Source: Cordylochernes scorpioides (Eukaryota > Arthropoda > Arachnida > Pseudoscorpiones > Chernetidae). From it: DNA of 64,000 nucleotides. A program made the translations under genes and the position numbers. The stretch lies in NCBI GenBank assembly GCA_030710605.1, contig CP092874.1, positions 44,542,665-44,606,664 on the forward strand, given 5' to 3'. Positions 22,390 through 34,290 of the stretch are shown one piece after another; position 1 is the stretch's first letter, and each line of letters begins with the position of its first letter. The notes beneath the pieces were generated by a model, which was not told where the DNA came from, did no database searches, and saw only the letters and a list, made by a program, of their open reading frames with translations.

Positions 22390-22556
22390 TTAACTGCTAT
22401 CTTGTTTGCACACTTGATAACAGTAATAAATATTTAAGAACCTGCTGTGATAGTTTTTCTTATTCAGTCTTTTGTCCTAATGATGGTAACAATGCTGTTA
22501 CCAAAACATCACAGACTTTATTTATTTATTTGGATTTGGTCTTATTACCTTTTGTT
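22390..22556 (+). repeat. Penelope-type terminal repeat in the CHP1 intron 3
   Basis: Right-arm type sequence: 'gctatcttgtttgcacactt', 'gatggtaacaatgctgttac', 'tttggtcttattacc'. The left arm is absent. A further fragment precedes the Helitron at 22765-22812. Confidence 0.7.
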
Positions 22557-22812
22557 AAGTATGAAAAATAAAATTAAAACACTTATGGCCTCTTAATATA
22601 TAAAAATAAATCAGATAAGTATACATATAACTATAAGACACCTTGATGCAGAAAGTGTCTTTTAGGAAAAAGTGCCCAATGAGTTGCTAATTAGTGAGAA
22701 AGGTAACTTTGACAATGGAATCTGTTCTCTAAACATCCTCTAGCGTAAGTATCCCCTTTCTCTACTCAAGGTAATAAGACCAAATCTAGATGATAAGGTA
22801 CAATTTGGATTA

Positions 22813-24048
22813 TCTTCTTATATATAAAAGTCAATTTCTGTTTTCTGTTTCACGATAAACTTAAAAACTACTACCCCAATTGGTACCAAATTTTGCACGT
22901 CGCTTTTTATAAACCTGAGGAAAATTTTCAGCTACATTTTTATTAGTATTTTTGGCTATTTACTTTTTTTCTTTTTTTCACGCAGATTAAATACACGGCG
23001 AAGTAACAACACCAGGCCAATTAAGCGACCAATGAGCGTTCTGCATTTTTTTCAAGTTGCTTGCATACTTTTTTTTATATATCTTTTTATACGAGTGTTA
23101 TTTTTTTTTTACAAAAGTATCGAGTATTGAGAGAGAAATTTATATTGCTAAGTTACAGTAAGTGCACACAATGCAATTTTAAAAACTTTACAAAATTAGC
23201 ATTACTCTATGTAAATAATGGCTTTCGTATTTTTTATTAATCTTTGTTCTGGCTTTATCTCTTTAAAAAAATTGTTTAAAATGCAGTCGCAGTCATTAGC
23301 AAACACATGTATGCCTAATTTCCATGTGCTCTTTTATTTTTTACAGAAAAATATTTACATGCCAGTATTTTGGATTAATTTTTTTGTAAACCTATTTTTT
23401 CTTATTCTTACTGAGAAGATGGGCATCGCAGTCACTCACTCGGGCAATTTCAAGGGTTAATGCACTGGGGCGGGTACCTCGGGGGTTAGGTGGAAAAGCT
23501 GCCATCTATTTAAACTATATTTATTTTGAAACAACTAAATGGATTGCAAAAAAAAAAATTAAATCAAATACCTAAAAACTGATATAATACAATTTTTGCC
23601 ATCACGCACACTTTTTGCCTGTGGTTTATGTGTTACTTCTGCATTGCTATTCTATGGCACTTCTACTATTTATTATTGATGTACTTTCAGTATGAAGGAA
23701 ATTGCACTCTGGCGAAGCCGGGTCATTTGTCTAGTTACTATATATACTCACGACCGTCTTTCCTCATCAGCCGCCTCTATCACGGATAATATACAGTTAT
23801 CATCGTCATGCGTTCTTAATTCTGTCACCGTTTGCTTTTGTTTCAGTGGTAGAATGCTCGCCTGCCACGCGGGCGCCCCGGGTTCGATTCCTGGCCGATG
23901 CATTTTTTTTTTTTACAATTTTTAAAACTCATTTATATATTATACAAGAATGACATCCACGGCGCCAATTTATAATTGCAACGAATAGTATTTGAATAGA
24001 AGCATTTAATCGGGTAAACCCCAGGCGTTGCCCGGGTCATTCGGCTAG
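22813..24048 (+). mobile_element. Non-autonomous Helitron carrying a tRNA-Gly relic
   Basis: Starts with TC followed by a TATATATAAAAG stretch, and ends with a GC-rich palindrome (GCGTTGCCCGGGTCATTC) and CTAG, inserted between A (22812) and T (24049). These are Helitron hallmarks. The flanks rejoin into an intact Penelope-type repeat end, confirming the borders. No Rep/helicase frame was seen. A 240-base stretch at 23218-23460 is open but unlike any protein I know. The element carries the decayed tRNA-Gly at 23832-23902. Confidence 0.8.
23832..23902 (+). pseudogene. Decayed tRNA-Gly(GCC) inside a Helitron
   Basis: From the D-arm (TTCAGTGGTAGAATG) through the anticodon loop CTGCCAC to the T-arm (GGTTCGATTCCTGG) and GATGCA this matches the tRNA-Gly at 31005-31075. 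The first ten bases (TTGCTTTTGT) no longer match or pair with the 3' acceptor strand, and the T-stem has a C-to-T change. It is in the related Helitron 22813-24048, in the same orientation relative to that element, and is also followed by a T run. Confidence 0.75.
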
Positions 24049-24050
24049 TA

Positions 24051-24462
24051 GATTATAAACACAAGGTAATATGACCAAATCTAGATAAGGTACAATTTGG
24101 ATTATAGATTATAAACACAAGGTAATAAGACCAAATCCAAATAAATAAATAGTGTGCGACGTTTCGGTAACAGCATTTTTAGTCTTCAGACAAAACTACT
24201 GAATGAGAAAATTTACCACAGCAAGTTTTAAATAGTAATTATTATCAAGTGTGTAAACAAGATATCAGATAAGAAGAAGATATTTTTCTGAGAAACACAG
24301 AATATTATTCTTAGAATTAAAAGTGGAAAAAACCCACTTTTTTTAAAAAATAATATAGTGTTTGGCGTTTTTGTAACAGTGTTGTTACCGAAACGTCACA
24401 TATATTTGGATTTGGTCTTATTACCTTGTGTTTATAATATGTAATCCAAATTGTGGTTTATC
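24051..24462. repeat. Compound Penelope-type fold-backs
   Basis: Several partial left arms ('aacacaaggtaatatgacc', 'aacacaaggtaataagacc'), a stretch of parent element ('gataagaagaagatatttttc') and a right arm ending 'ttgtggtttatca'. The first arm is the right half of the site interrupted by the Helitron 22813-24048. Confidence 0.7.
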
Positions 24463-24488
24463 ATAACCCTCTCTCTACTGTATAACTT

Positions 24489-24872
24489 CCTTATTTCAGT
24501 CTCCAAGTAAGCTCCACCTTTGTCGGTCCCAAGCCCGGATGAAAAAGGAGGAGGGGGAGCAGTAACAAGCTCGCTAAAAAACCTGGGTCAGCTGGCCCGG
24601 CTGATAGTACCCTGTAAGGGCTCCTACCATGGATACAGGATGAGAAGCGTTTGTACTCCATGTTAGGAGCAGCTGCACATGGAGTCTGTTACTCATGTCA
24701 GAGGCGGCCATTTATTTTGGAGCTAAGTTGGCCTGCCACTGAGTAGTGCTCCCAGTCTTAATGACAAAGGCAGACACATTCTACTTCACCCAGTCATGAT
24801 GGTTGTCAAACAGACACCATCAAGGGTCACAACTTGATACCCTAATATGATTGAGTGGAGATAAGAAAGGAG
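24489..24872 (+). mobile_element. Non-LTR retrotransposon 3' region fragment
   Basis: Contains 'ggtcccaagcccggatgaaa', 'gacaccatcaagggtc' and the same 3' end 'tgattgagtggagataagaa' as 55660-55772. It overlaps in sequence with the inverse copies at 9385-9690 and 35495-35801. Confidence 0.6.
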
Positions 24873-25225
24873 AAGTCTCCAAGTTATAGACCAGGTAGTT
24901 GGTGTTCTGTGTTCTCTCCAGAAACCTGGGTTATAAATTTCTCTTAATAGATAAGGTAGATGAATATAGTCTATAATAAAGTCATTTTAATAAAATGGTT
25001 GTTTTTCAATGGCTTAAAAACAAAAGTTTGATTGGTTACTCCTACTGGTTATTACCTTAATTGAGGAAAACTTTATAAACTTTAGCCTGTATCTAAAAAT
25101 GGTATTACTATAATATTTTAATAAAATAAAATATTTTAAATGTTTTATTCTTGTATACATATATAATATGATATGTTTACTTGTTCTTTCCAAATTTGTG
25201 TCTTTTAATACCCTATATATAACTA

Positions 25226-25420
25226 CAAGGTATTGAGACCAAATCCATATCAATTAATAGTGTGTGATGTTTCGGTAACAGCATTGTTACCATCATCAGA
25301 CAAAAGGACTGAATGGTAACAATGCTGTTACCGAAACATCACACACTATTAATTGAAATGGATTTGGTCTTATTACCTTGTAGTGTTTTAATCTTTAATC
25401 CAAATTCTGCCTCATCAAAT
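25226..25420. repeat. Penelope-type fold-back
   Basis: Highly symmetrical arms with 'tgatgtttcggtaacagcat' on the left and its complement on the right. The loop is 'aaaaggactgaat'. Confidence 0.8.
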
Positions 25421-25559
25421 GGTTCCAATTAAAAATTGACTTCCCAAAATAAGTTTCCCAGTAGTTATTATTATTATTATTATTTTTTTTTTTTGTGGTT
25501 TTACAAAAGTAGTGACTCAGAGATTTTATACTGCATTAACTTAAAAATTTAATAATTGA

Positions 25560-25673
25560 AAGCTGTTTTTCACATGTGTAGACATGTGGTGTACTTACAG
25601 TAAAAAGCAGTCTCCAAATTCTACCCACCATGAATACAATGGCCTGTACCACGTGTACCTGGGATAATAATAA
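25560..25673 (+). mobile_element. SINE tail fragment
   Basis: Only the 3' part ('cacatgtgtagacatgtggt' to 'gataataataa') is present, immediately left of the start of duplicated block B. Confidence 0.6.
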
Positions 25674-26235
25674 AAAGAAATTGAATGAAGATTTTAAATA
25701 AGCTTAGCATTTTTTGATAGTCTTGTTGTCCTTCCCACCTGACTGTTTGTTCTACCTCAACACCTCTCTGTCTGTTTACCTTCAAACATTACACCCAATT
25801 CTCTCGAGTAAAGTTGAAGTAAGAAATATTTGTCATAACTAGGGCTCTTCATTCCAGAAACCAACGCTTCAATTCCAGCAAAATTCCTAATTCTACCCAT
25901 ATCCTAGTTAAACCCCCCCCAGTGCCTGAACCTCCCACAAGAAGGAAATCTGCTGTTGCTGTTCCATTCAATTTCACCATCATCACCTTGACATCCTGTA
26001 ATCAAGTGTGAAACTTATTACCTTCTCTCTATAATTTTATTCTGTCATTACAATATCCTCCCCATTAGTGACTGACCTTAAAAAAGTGTTTACCTGTTCT
26101 CATCTTTTGATGGTTATTTGTTGGTTGGATTAGTTGTTTTTGATTTTATAAAGTTAAATAGAAAAATGGTTCATTCATATAAGATTATGATCTAGGTGAA
26201 GCTAAGATCTCTCTCACAAAAGAATCCTGTACAAT

Positions 26236-26411
26236 CACAAGGTAATAAGACTAAATCCAAATAAATAGTATGTGACGTTTCGGTAACAGTATTGTTACCA
26301 TCTTCAGACAAAAGTGCTGAATCTGTTACAGAAAAGTCCACACTATTTATTTATTTGGATTTGGTCTTTTTACCTTATGTTTATAATCTATAATCCAAAT
26401 CGTGCTTAATC
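26236..26411. repeat. Penelope-type fold-back repeat, copy B
   Basis: Counterpart of 543-719 with a few base changes. Confidence 0.8.
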
Positions 26412-27324
26412 GATCCTGTACAATGTTCTCTATGTGTCAAAATACAGTGCACACACAGGGATTGATTATATACAATGGTTTGGATTTCTCACTTAAATGC
26501 AGTTATAATATTTCTTGTGTGATGAAAATTCACACTTGATTATTGCACTTGTTGCCATTCTTTTATCATTCTCCTTTATAGTGTTAAATGATCAACTTAC
26601 CTGGAAGAAGAATTTGCTTAAAATCACTAGCTGCATTCAAAGTACTGTGTATTGGGCAAAGTTTGTACTGTGCTGGGAAAGGTAAGGGAATATTGACTGG
26701 ATAAAATTGGATATTAAAATCACAGAGACAGTGAGATTAACCCGATGAAATCCAATTGGATAAAATTTATGCGAGTTTTGGTTGCAGTATTGTCTAAATA
26801 CCCTTACTGGGAGACTGTCCCTGAATTGCCCGCTAAGTTAGACAAAGTTGACTAGGTTGATGAAACCTTTAGGAGAGTTGACCACTGATAAACCAGGCCC
26901 TCCCATATTATAATTAAAATTTTGTAAGAAATTTGTTTTAAAAAAAAAAACACAAGAACACTGCATTTATTATGAAAAAGGCATCTCCTTATCGTGCAAC
27001 TGAAAGTTGCTGATGGCCAGTTCTCTCGAGTAAAGTTGAAGTAAGAAATATTTGTCATAACTAGGGCTCTACTCTAACTATTCTCGTAGATTTTTAATTA
27101 TTCCAGATTTGTGATTAATCAAGAAAAGCTAATAACTTACGCATGTCAGGCTGTTGGCCCTCATCAGCAAATTTATTCCGATAAATGGTGCAAGCCATCA
27201 GCAAATTTCAGTTGCACGATAAGGAGATGTCTTTTTCATAATTTATGCACCTTATCCCTATGTCACATTTGTACTATTTTTTCACTACACTTATTTGTTT
27301 TTTTTTATTTAAAAAAATAAGCAA

Positions 27325-27575
27325 TGGAGGAGTGATTTTAACAGCCATAACCTAAGATTGAATCCAGCATTAAACTCTTTTTTTTTTTTCCTGAAATGAA
27401 ATTGCTTTAATGCCTCTGATTCTTGTAAAATTCCAACCCTACAAATGAGTGTGATTAACCAAACAGGGCCCTGGAACATTTGTAGGTGTAAAAAGTCAAA
27501 CTTCTTTCTACACGTGTAGACATGTGGGCCACTTAGAGCAGTCACTAAATACACACCATGATCCTTATCCACTCG
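27325..27575 (+). mobile_element. SINE, diverged copy, copy B
   Basis: Counterpart of 1647-1912. Confidence 0.55.
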
Positions 27576-27835
27576 CCTACCGATTCTATTCCACCTTGAC
27601 TTGAATTCAAGAGGAGGAAGCACCATTCTTCCAATTATTTCCTTAGATTTATATAGCAAAAAATATTCCAGGAATAACGAGAAATGTTTCTTTTCATTCT
27701 ATCAATAGAACACTATGAAAGCCTTCGTTTTTTATGGATATAATAAAAATAAATATTTCTCGGTTATTCTTGGAATTTTTGCTAAGCACCATTCTTCTTA
27801 AGGTAATGAAGGTTGGACTGTTATAGCAATTTATA

Positions 27836-27960
27836 CACTCATGGACAAAACTTAAGGAAGTGGAAATACTTTAACACATACTGTTCACACTTGGTTATCT
27901 TGTGTCTCTTCAATAAAGATTACTGTAATATCTTTCAGAGTTATTGTTTGAATCCCAATA
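27836..27960. mobile_element. Fragment of the CACTCATGGAC MITE, copy B
   Basis: Counterpart of 2170-2330 with a short internal deletion after 'aaatacttta'. Confidence 0.55.
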
Positions 27961-28053
27961 GGCATGCTATAAAAGGTTCTTTAAGTGTTGTCTCATCAGT
28001 GTATATATGTAAGCAAGTGGTAAAAAGTCTACCAGGACTGCTGATGTGTACAG

Positions 28054-28157
28054 TTGCCTTCAAGATGTACGACCTGGATGGTGACGATGAAATCTCCAAG
28101 GAGGAACTGCTGACTGTGCTCCACATGATGGTCGGGGTCAACATCTCTGAGGAACAG
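28054..28157 (+). CDS. CHP1: CHP1 exon 4 (third EF-hand), copy B
   Basis: After the acceptor ending 'tgtacag' the exon reads (F)AFKMYDLDGDDEISKEE and then LLTVLHMMVGVNISEEQ, ending in phase 0 before a GTGGGG donor. The loop DLDGDDEISKEE has acidic residues at positions 1, 3, 5 and Glu at 12, so it is a canonical calcium-binding EF-hand, as EF3 is in CHP1. VGVNIS matches the conserved stretch before EF4. The 104-bp exon is identical in sequence to the copy at 2423-2526. Confidence 0.93.
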
Positions 28158-28607
28158 GTGGGGCTCTCACCATATTGATGTCTAGCCTCATGGTTGTTGT
28201 TCTTGAAATTAAAGATACCGTGGCCAGTAAATCTTTTTATGGCCAAAGTATCTTTAATTTTAAGAACAATGAATGCCTGCCAGGAAGCCTCTATCTTTAC
28301 GATAAGGGTTGTTGTTGTTTCTTATCCACTGTGTAAAGTTTACACGAATTCCATGAGTTCATGCTCCTCGAGCTGTTTTATGATAAGCAGTGGCCTCTCC
28401 CAAAGAGCCACATAGTAGCAACACTATCTTTTAACGCACACAAATGGCTAAAATCCCAAATAGACACTGTGGTACGAATCTGTAATCAGAGTCCCTTTGT
28501 CCTGTCTTTGGCGCAGCAGACTCTCAATCAAACTTTATTATCCTGTTTTGTATTACATGATGGCCAAACTGGCCAACTTGACAGCTTCACAACTTAGAAT
28601 CAACTTT

Positions 28608-28900
28608 GGGGATCAGTGGATGATCAGTAAATAGTCGATTTCCGACAGCCATGACCCAGGATCAAATTCCACATTGGGCACTTTTTATTGAATAAAAGAA
28701 TGCCCCAATAGCCCCTGATTCTTGCAAATGTCCAAACCCCACCAGTAAGTGCAAGTTACCAAATGGGGCTCTGGCATACCTGTAAGTTCAAAAGTCAAAC
28801 TGATTTATACCTATGTAGACATGTGGTGTGCACTTACAGTATAAGCAGTCTACTACCCTCCCATGATTATCATAGCCTGTACCACATGTACTAGGAATAA
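28608..28900 (+). mobile_element. SINE, older copy, copy B
   Basis: Counterpart of 2975-3265. Confidence 0.6.
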
Positions 28901-29282
28901 TTCAACAAAAATTCCTATTTGTGAATTTAGCCAAAATAAAACTATGCATATATCCCTAGGAATCCAAAGCTTCAGTAGAAGGCAGGTGGTGTTCTCACTT
29001 TCTACAGAATTACTCCGGGTAAATGACTCGGGCAGTTTAATTTCCTTGTCCATCAGTTCTGACAATGGCTGGCAGTAATCACTCTCCTCTCACTTCCAAT
29101 ATTCCAAGATATCCTCCTCTCCTCTTACCTTACCTCTTTGATTCAGCACCCTAAGAGATTGGCGTTTCTTGTTGAATTAAAGTCAGTGTGCTAAATGATA
29201 GTCCATTAAAGTTGGTAGTTTGGTTAGGATTTGAAAAACTGCTGGATTCTAAAATGTTGTGAATTAAAAAGGCTATATACTA

Positions 29283-29610
29283 CAAGAAAATAAGGCCTAA
29301 TCCAAATAAATTGATAGTATGTGACATTTCGGTAACAGAGTCTTTACCATCTTCAGACAAAAGTACGGTATCTTGTAAAAGTATCTTGTTTACACATTTG
29401 ATAACAGTAACTATTCAAAACATGCTGCGATATATTTTCTCATTCAGTACTTTTTTTTTGAAGTTAGTAAAAACACTGTGTTACCAAAATGTCGTACACT
29501 ATTTATTTTGATTTGGTCTTATTACATTGTTTTTGGATTATAGACTAAACATACAAGGTAATAAGACCAAATGGGTTTGGATATGATTTAGTCTTATTAC
29601 CTTGTGTGTT
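29283..29610. repeat. Two adjacent Penelope-type fold-backs, copy B
   Basis: Counterpart of 3648-3970. Confidence 0.75.
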
Positions 29611-30053
29611 AGAAGATGCTTAATAAGGCAGTTGTGTGTCAAAGGAAAAGAGTACAGAGGTGTGTGGGATTTTGAACTGGTGACATGGCAAATAGCTGCC
29701 TCCCTCATTATGCTGAAGCGCGTTCCTGACCCCAGAGTAATTTGTAATCACAGCTGTCTTTGAAGGACCTATTTTTTCATCTTTTTGCTCAGAAGTACTT
29801 AAAATCTCCTGAAAATGACAACAAAATCTACCCCACTCACCCAAAATGTTGCTTGGCACCTACAGCTCCAGAACACATTGCATTAGATGCACAAAACAGG
29901 ACCTCTGAGAGAGCTTGCTGCTTATCATAAAACAACCTGAGGAACATGAACTCATGGAATTCATGTAATCTTTCCACAAAGGGATAAGAAACAATAACAA
30001 CTTAATGTATACGATTATATAGTTTAAGTTCTTAAAAAAAAAATCAATGAAAA

Positions 30054-30287
30054 TTAGAAATATATTTCAATGCTTCTTATCAGGGTATCAAGCCTGTGGA
30101 TCTTGAGACTTTTGATGGTGTCTGCTGGGGATGAGAAGAGTTCATCAATGGATGAGTCAATACAGTCAATTATGTGGTTTGGGGTTGCAGGTTGAGAATT
30201 GCACTTAGTACATAGTGGGAAAACCTTGCAACCATTCTGGAAAGTCATTGTCCATAGATGACCAGACTTAAGTCTGGATATAATCAA
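30054..30287 (-). pseudogene. Non-LTR retrotransposon C-terminal fragment, copy B
   Basis: Counterpart of 4434-4667 with one amino-acid change (H to D near the C-terminus). Confidence 0.7.
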
Positions 30288-30632
30288 CTGTTGTTCCTTC
30301 TTTTATTTTTTAAATAGATATAATTAAAAGCTATTATATTTTTCTACAGACACAAGGTAATAAGACCAAATCCAAATAAATAAATAATTAGGTCTTATTA
30401 CCTTATGTTTATAATCTACTAGACGTATGACCCGGCTTCACCCGAGAATTCCCCCGATTGCAATTTCCTTCATACTGAAAGTACATCAATAATAAATATT
30501 AGAAGTGCCATAGAATAGCAATACAGAAGTAACACATAAACTACAGGAAAAAAGTGTGTGTGATGGCAAAAATTGTATTATATTAGTGTTTAGGTATTTG
30601 ATTTAATTAATATAGTTGATATAATAATATAT

Positions 30633-30945
30633 ACACAAGGTAATAAGACCAAATCCAAATAAAAAAATAGTGTGTGACGTTTCGGTAACAGCGTTGTTAC
30701 CATCTTCAGACAAAAGTACTGAATGAGAGAATTTTATCACAGCATGCTTTTAAATAGTTCCTGGTATCAAGTGTGTATACCAGGAACTATTTAAAAGCAT
30801 GCTGTGATAAAATTCTCTCATTCAGTACTTTTGTCTGAAGATGGTATCAACGCTGTTACCGAAACGTCACACACTATTTTTTTATTTGGATTTGGTCTTA
30901 TTACCTTGTGTTTATAATCTATAATCCAAATTGTGCCTTATCAAT
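30633..30945. repeat. Near-perfect long Penelope-type fold-back
   Basis: Two arms of about 130 bases (30633-30770 and 30775-30911) are almost exact reverse complements around a small loop at 'caagtgtgt', followed by the usual tail to 30943. Both strands carry the hammerhead-like core (minus 30676-30709, plus 30835-30868). It is inserted in the Helitron 30419-31306. Confidence 0.9.
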
Positions 30946-31004
30946 AATAATATATATTTATATTATATATAATATAAATGAGTTTTAAAAATTGTAAAAA
31001 AAAA

Positions 31005-31075
31005 TGCATCAGCCGGGAATCGAACCCGGGCCGCCCGCATGGCAGGCGAGCATTCTACCACTGAACCACCGATGC
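31005..31075 (-). tRNA. tRNA-Gly (anticodon GCC), inside a Helitron
   Basis: The minus strand reads GCATCGGTGGTTCAGTGG, then an anticodon arm with CTGCCAT, and a T-arm GGGTTCGATTCCC, ending GGCTGATGCA. The length of 71 nt is typical of tRNA-Gly(GCC). The acceptor strands GCATC/GATGC pair. A T run just downstream can act as a Pol III terminator. It sits inside the Helitron 30419-31306 in the same orientation as the element, so it is a mobile copy rather than an ordinary tRNA locus. Confidence 0.88.
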
Positions 31076-31582
31076 TTATAAAAAATGGCCATATTTGGGT
31101 ATTCATTCCATTCCGGATTACTCCGCGTAAAAAAAAGTTCTTCAAATGAAAAAAAGAAATAGCCAAAAATACTAATCAAAATGTATCCGAAAATTTTCCT
31201 CAGTTTTATAAAAAGCGACATGCAAAATTTGGTACCAATTGGTTCAGTAGTTTTTGAGTTTATCGCGAAACAGACTGACAGAAATTGACTTTTATATATA
31301 TAGAGATAATGCAAATTGTGCCTTATTATTCTACAGACCTTATCCTGCAATTAATTTTCAAAAAATAGAGAGGGCATGGGGGGCTCATCAAAGGTGAACC
31401 CCTCTCAGTGGTTTCTCTATTTTAATCTCCAAACTGCTCTGCTTTTGTACTAGACTGAATTTCTTATATACCCTTCATATTGGCTATTAAATACATTAAA
31501 TTGGTGTTCTGAAGGAAATGTGGACATCTGCTTCTAGGAGACTGTAGAAATGTATACTTAAATCAATTATTTAATGCATTGA

Positions 31583-31718
31583 TAAGGCACAATTCAGATT
31601 ATAGATTATAAACACAAGGTAATAAGACCAAATAAATAAATAGTGTGTGACTTTCGGTAACAAAGCTTAAATATCACACAATATTTATATATTTGGATTT
31701 GATCTTATTACCTTGTGT
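31583..31718. repeat. Penelope-type fold-back, copy B
   Basis: Counterpart of 5074-5210. Confidence 0.7.
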
Positions 31719-31969
31719 ATTTAATGCTTTGAGCAATGCTCTCTTCCACAAAATTGCAACTAAGCCTGTTAGACAACATCAATTTGGTGCCTTCAATCAT
31801 GGATAATGAGAAATATATTTTAACACTACTTCTATTTTAATATACAGTAAAACTCTACTAAATAGGGTTTATTGATTACATGACGTATATACAGGCTAAA
31901 TTTTTCTTGAAATTTTCTGTTGCATATAAGCATAGTTGAGTTAGTTTGTAAAATATTTGGAAAGGTTTA

Positions 31970-32246
31970 AATACGATATATCAACCAGGATAATTGCAAA
32001 AATTTTCTTTATTCAGTTAAAATTGACAAGCTTTCTAGTGTTACCTCATCATCAGGCCAATTGTTTCGCAAATGCCTACAATATAGAGGTGTAGAAGGAA
32101 TTTCAGAGATTTTAGTTAAACGTTTTCAATATGTAAATTCCTCCTACACCTCTTGTTTGCCAAACAATTGGCCTTATGATAAACTAACGCTTGCCGTTTT
32201 TATCTGAATAAAGAAACTTTTTTTCCTGAAGGATATATCGTATATA
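31970..32246. repeat. Fold-back of a fourth family, copy B
   Basis: Counterpart of 5853-6130. Confidence 0.65.
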
Positions 32247-32325
32247 AGCATAGTTATCATCTCTTGTTCATAACACAGTAGATGCAATATTCTCTTCATA
32301 TTTTATAATAATCAGAGCATTCTAT

Positions 32326-32575
32326 TAGATTATAAACACAAGCTAATAAGATCAAATCCAAATAAATAGTGTATGTAGTTTTGGTAAGAGCGGTGTTACC
32401 ATCTTCAGACAAAAGTGCTGAATGGAGTGTTGAAAAAAAGTTCTGAAATTGATCCAGCATTTTTGTCTGAAGATTGTAAAAATGCTGTTACAGAAATGTC
32501 ATAAACTATTTATTTGTTTGGATTTGGTCTTATTACCTTGTATTTCTAATCGATAATCCAAATTGTGTCTTATCT
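32326..32575. repeat. Penelope-type fold-back just before CHP1 exon 5, copy B
   Basis: Counterpart of 6211-6459. Confidence 0.75.
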
Positions 32576-32661
32576 TCTATTAGATTATCAAACAATCTAC
32601 CCTAGACTTTGGTCCATTCTCCGCAGCATATATCCCTATACCAGCTAACGGTGGGGTGCAG

Positions 32662-32796
32662 CTGGCGAGCATCGTGAACCGCACCATCCTGGAGGCGGAC
32701 AAGAATGGCGATGGCAGCATCACCTTCGAGGAGTTCTGCACCACCCTGGAACGCACGGACATAGAGGAGAAAATGAGCATTCGCTTTCTGAACTGA
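32662..32796 (+). CDS. CHP1: CHP1 exon 5 (fourth EF-hand, C-terminus), copy B
   Basis: This terminal coding exon opens after 'gtgcag' with LASIVNRTILEADKN, continues through the canonical loop DKNGDGSITFEE, and ends EEKMSIRFLN followed by TGA. KMSIRFL is the conserved CHP1 C-terminus. Phase 0 matches exon 4. Together with exons 2-4 it gives about 170 residues, as expected for a CHP1 lacking only the ~22-residue first exon. The 3'UTR follows directly and has an AATAAA about 86 bases downstream. Confidence 0.93.
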   Translation: MASIVNRTILEADKNGDGSITFEEFCTTLERTDIEEKMSIRFLN

Positions 32797-32881
32797 GAGT
32801 TGTGCTGCTGGCACCACATTCCACCGCTTGTCATGGCCTTCCTTGTAGTTGAGTAGCTTTGTTTGTTGTCGTCTTCTTGCA

Positions 32882-32887
32882 AATAAA
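32882..32887 (+). terminator. Polyadenylation signal of CHP1 copy B
   Basis: AATAAA at the position equivalent to 6767-6772 in the other copy, 86 bases after the TGA. Confidence 0.6.
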
Positions 32888-32965
32888 TTTATATTTTGGG
32901 GCTTCACTATTTCTCTCACTGATTACAGTAAAGCCTGTCATAAACAGCCACTATAAAGAACAGGG

Positions 32966-33253
32966 GTCAGTGAAAAAATGGTCTAAACCGTTGGTTCTCG
33001 ACCACTACGACCCCGGATCGAATCCTGCTTGGGCACTTTTTTCTGATTTAAAAATAAAATGCTCCAATTGCCCCCAATTCTTGTAAAAGTCCATACTCAC
33101 TAGCGAGTGCAAGTAACCAAATGGGGCTCTGGCATATTTGTAAATGCAAAAGTTGAACTGCTTTTCACGTGTGTAGACATGTGATGCACTTACAGTAAAA
33201 GTAGTCACCAACTTCTACTTCATGGCCTGTATCACATGTGCTAGAGATAATGA
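32966..33253 (+). mobile_element. SINE of the same family, copy B
   Basis: Counterpart of 6850-7140. Confidence 0.65.
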
Positions 33254-33376
33254 TTACCTGTCTCTCTATTGATTGAATCCATAGTAAAATCGCAAACAAG
33301 TAAACTTGATATAAATGGACTCTCTCCAAAGAACTTGCATAAAAGTAAAGATGAAATTGGAATACAATAAGATCAA

Positions 33377-33540
33377 TTTGTATTATAGATTAGAAACATG
33401 AGTAACAAGAGCGTATACCAATTAATAAATTGTGTGTGATGTTTTTCAGCAACAGTTTTTTCTAAAGAGGATGACGCTGTTGCCAAAATGTCATATGCTA
33501 TTCATAGATTTGTATTTGGGTTTATTACCTTTGGTCTACA
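33377..33540. repeat. Old Penelope-type fold-back, copy B
   Basis: Counterpart of 7262-7424. Confidence 0.55.
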
Positions 33541-34027
33541 ATAAAACTCATTTGTTTTGTAGGCTTGAATCTATTTATATATTTTATTTTTTTGGTTGAA
33601 TAACCAGAATAAAAAATGTCTTGGTTAATTAATATCACTGATAATAAGAAAGAGAAACAGATAAAAAAAGACTTCTCACCCACAATGGGCTCACATTCCT
33701 CTTCACTCTTCCAGTGCTGTTGCCAAAATGTCACAAAGAATTCATTATATTTGGTGTTGTTACCTTGTGTGTTATTTTATATATCATCTCTTTATAGATA
33801 TATATTTTGAAACAAACTTAATCCAGACACTTCATTTTTCACCCCATTATATTGTACCATTTTTATTTTAATCCTTCAATCTTTTTCCTTAGAAAGAGTA
33901 AACATTTTCTGCCAATTGTAGAAACCTTGACAACTATGGTAATTAAACACAATCACTCTTTAAAAAAAAAGTCCTAACTGTTGAAGCAGACCTATTTCAG
34001 CTTTTTTTTCCAAATTGGAAACCTATC

Positions 34028-34290
34028 AAGAGTGGGTTGGTGGAGGAGTGGTATTAACTCTTGATTTTTGACAGTCGGGATTGAATCCCACATCAGGCAC
34101 TTTTTATATTTAAAAAAAAAAATTGCCTCAATGGCCCCCAATTCTTGAAAAAGTCCAACCCCCAACAGAGTGCAAGCAACCAAACAAGACTCGGTCACAC
34201 ATGTAAAAAGTCTAACAACTTTCTACATGTGTTGACTTGTGGTTAACTTACAGCAGTTGTTTACTAATGGTGTTGGTGTACTTGAGCTAA
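34028..34290 (+). mobile_element. SINE, diverged copy, copy B
   Basis: Counterpart of 7921-8190. Confidence 0.6.

Larger units (their letters stand above)
30419..31306 (-). mobile_element. Non-autonomous Helitron with intact tRNA-Gly and nested fold-back
   Basis: On the minus strand it starts TCTCTATATATATAAAAG and ends with CCCGG-containing palindromic sequence and CTAG, inserted between A (30418) and T (31307). The corresponding site in copy A (4793-4800) is uninterrupted, so the borders are exact. It is related to 22813-24048. A 313-base Penelope-type fold-back (30633-30945) is inserted in it. Confidence 0.85.
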
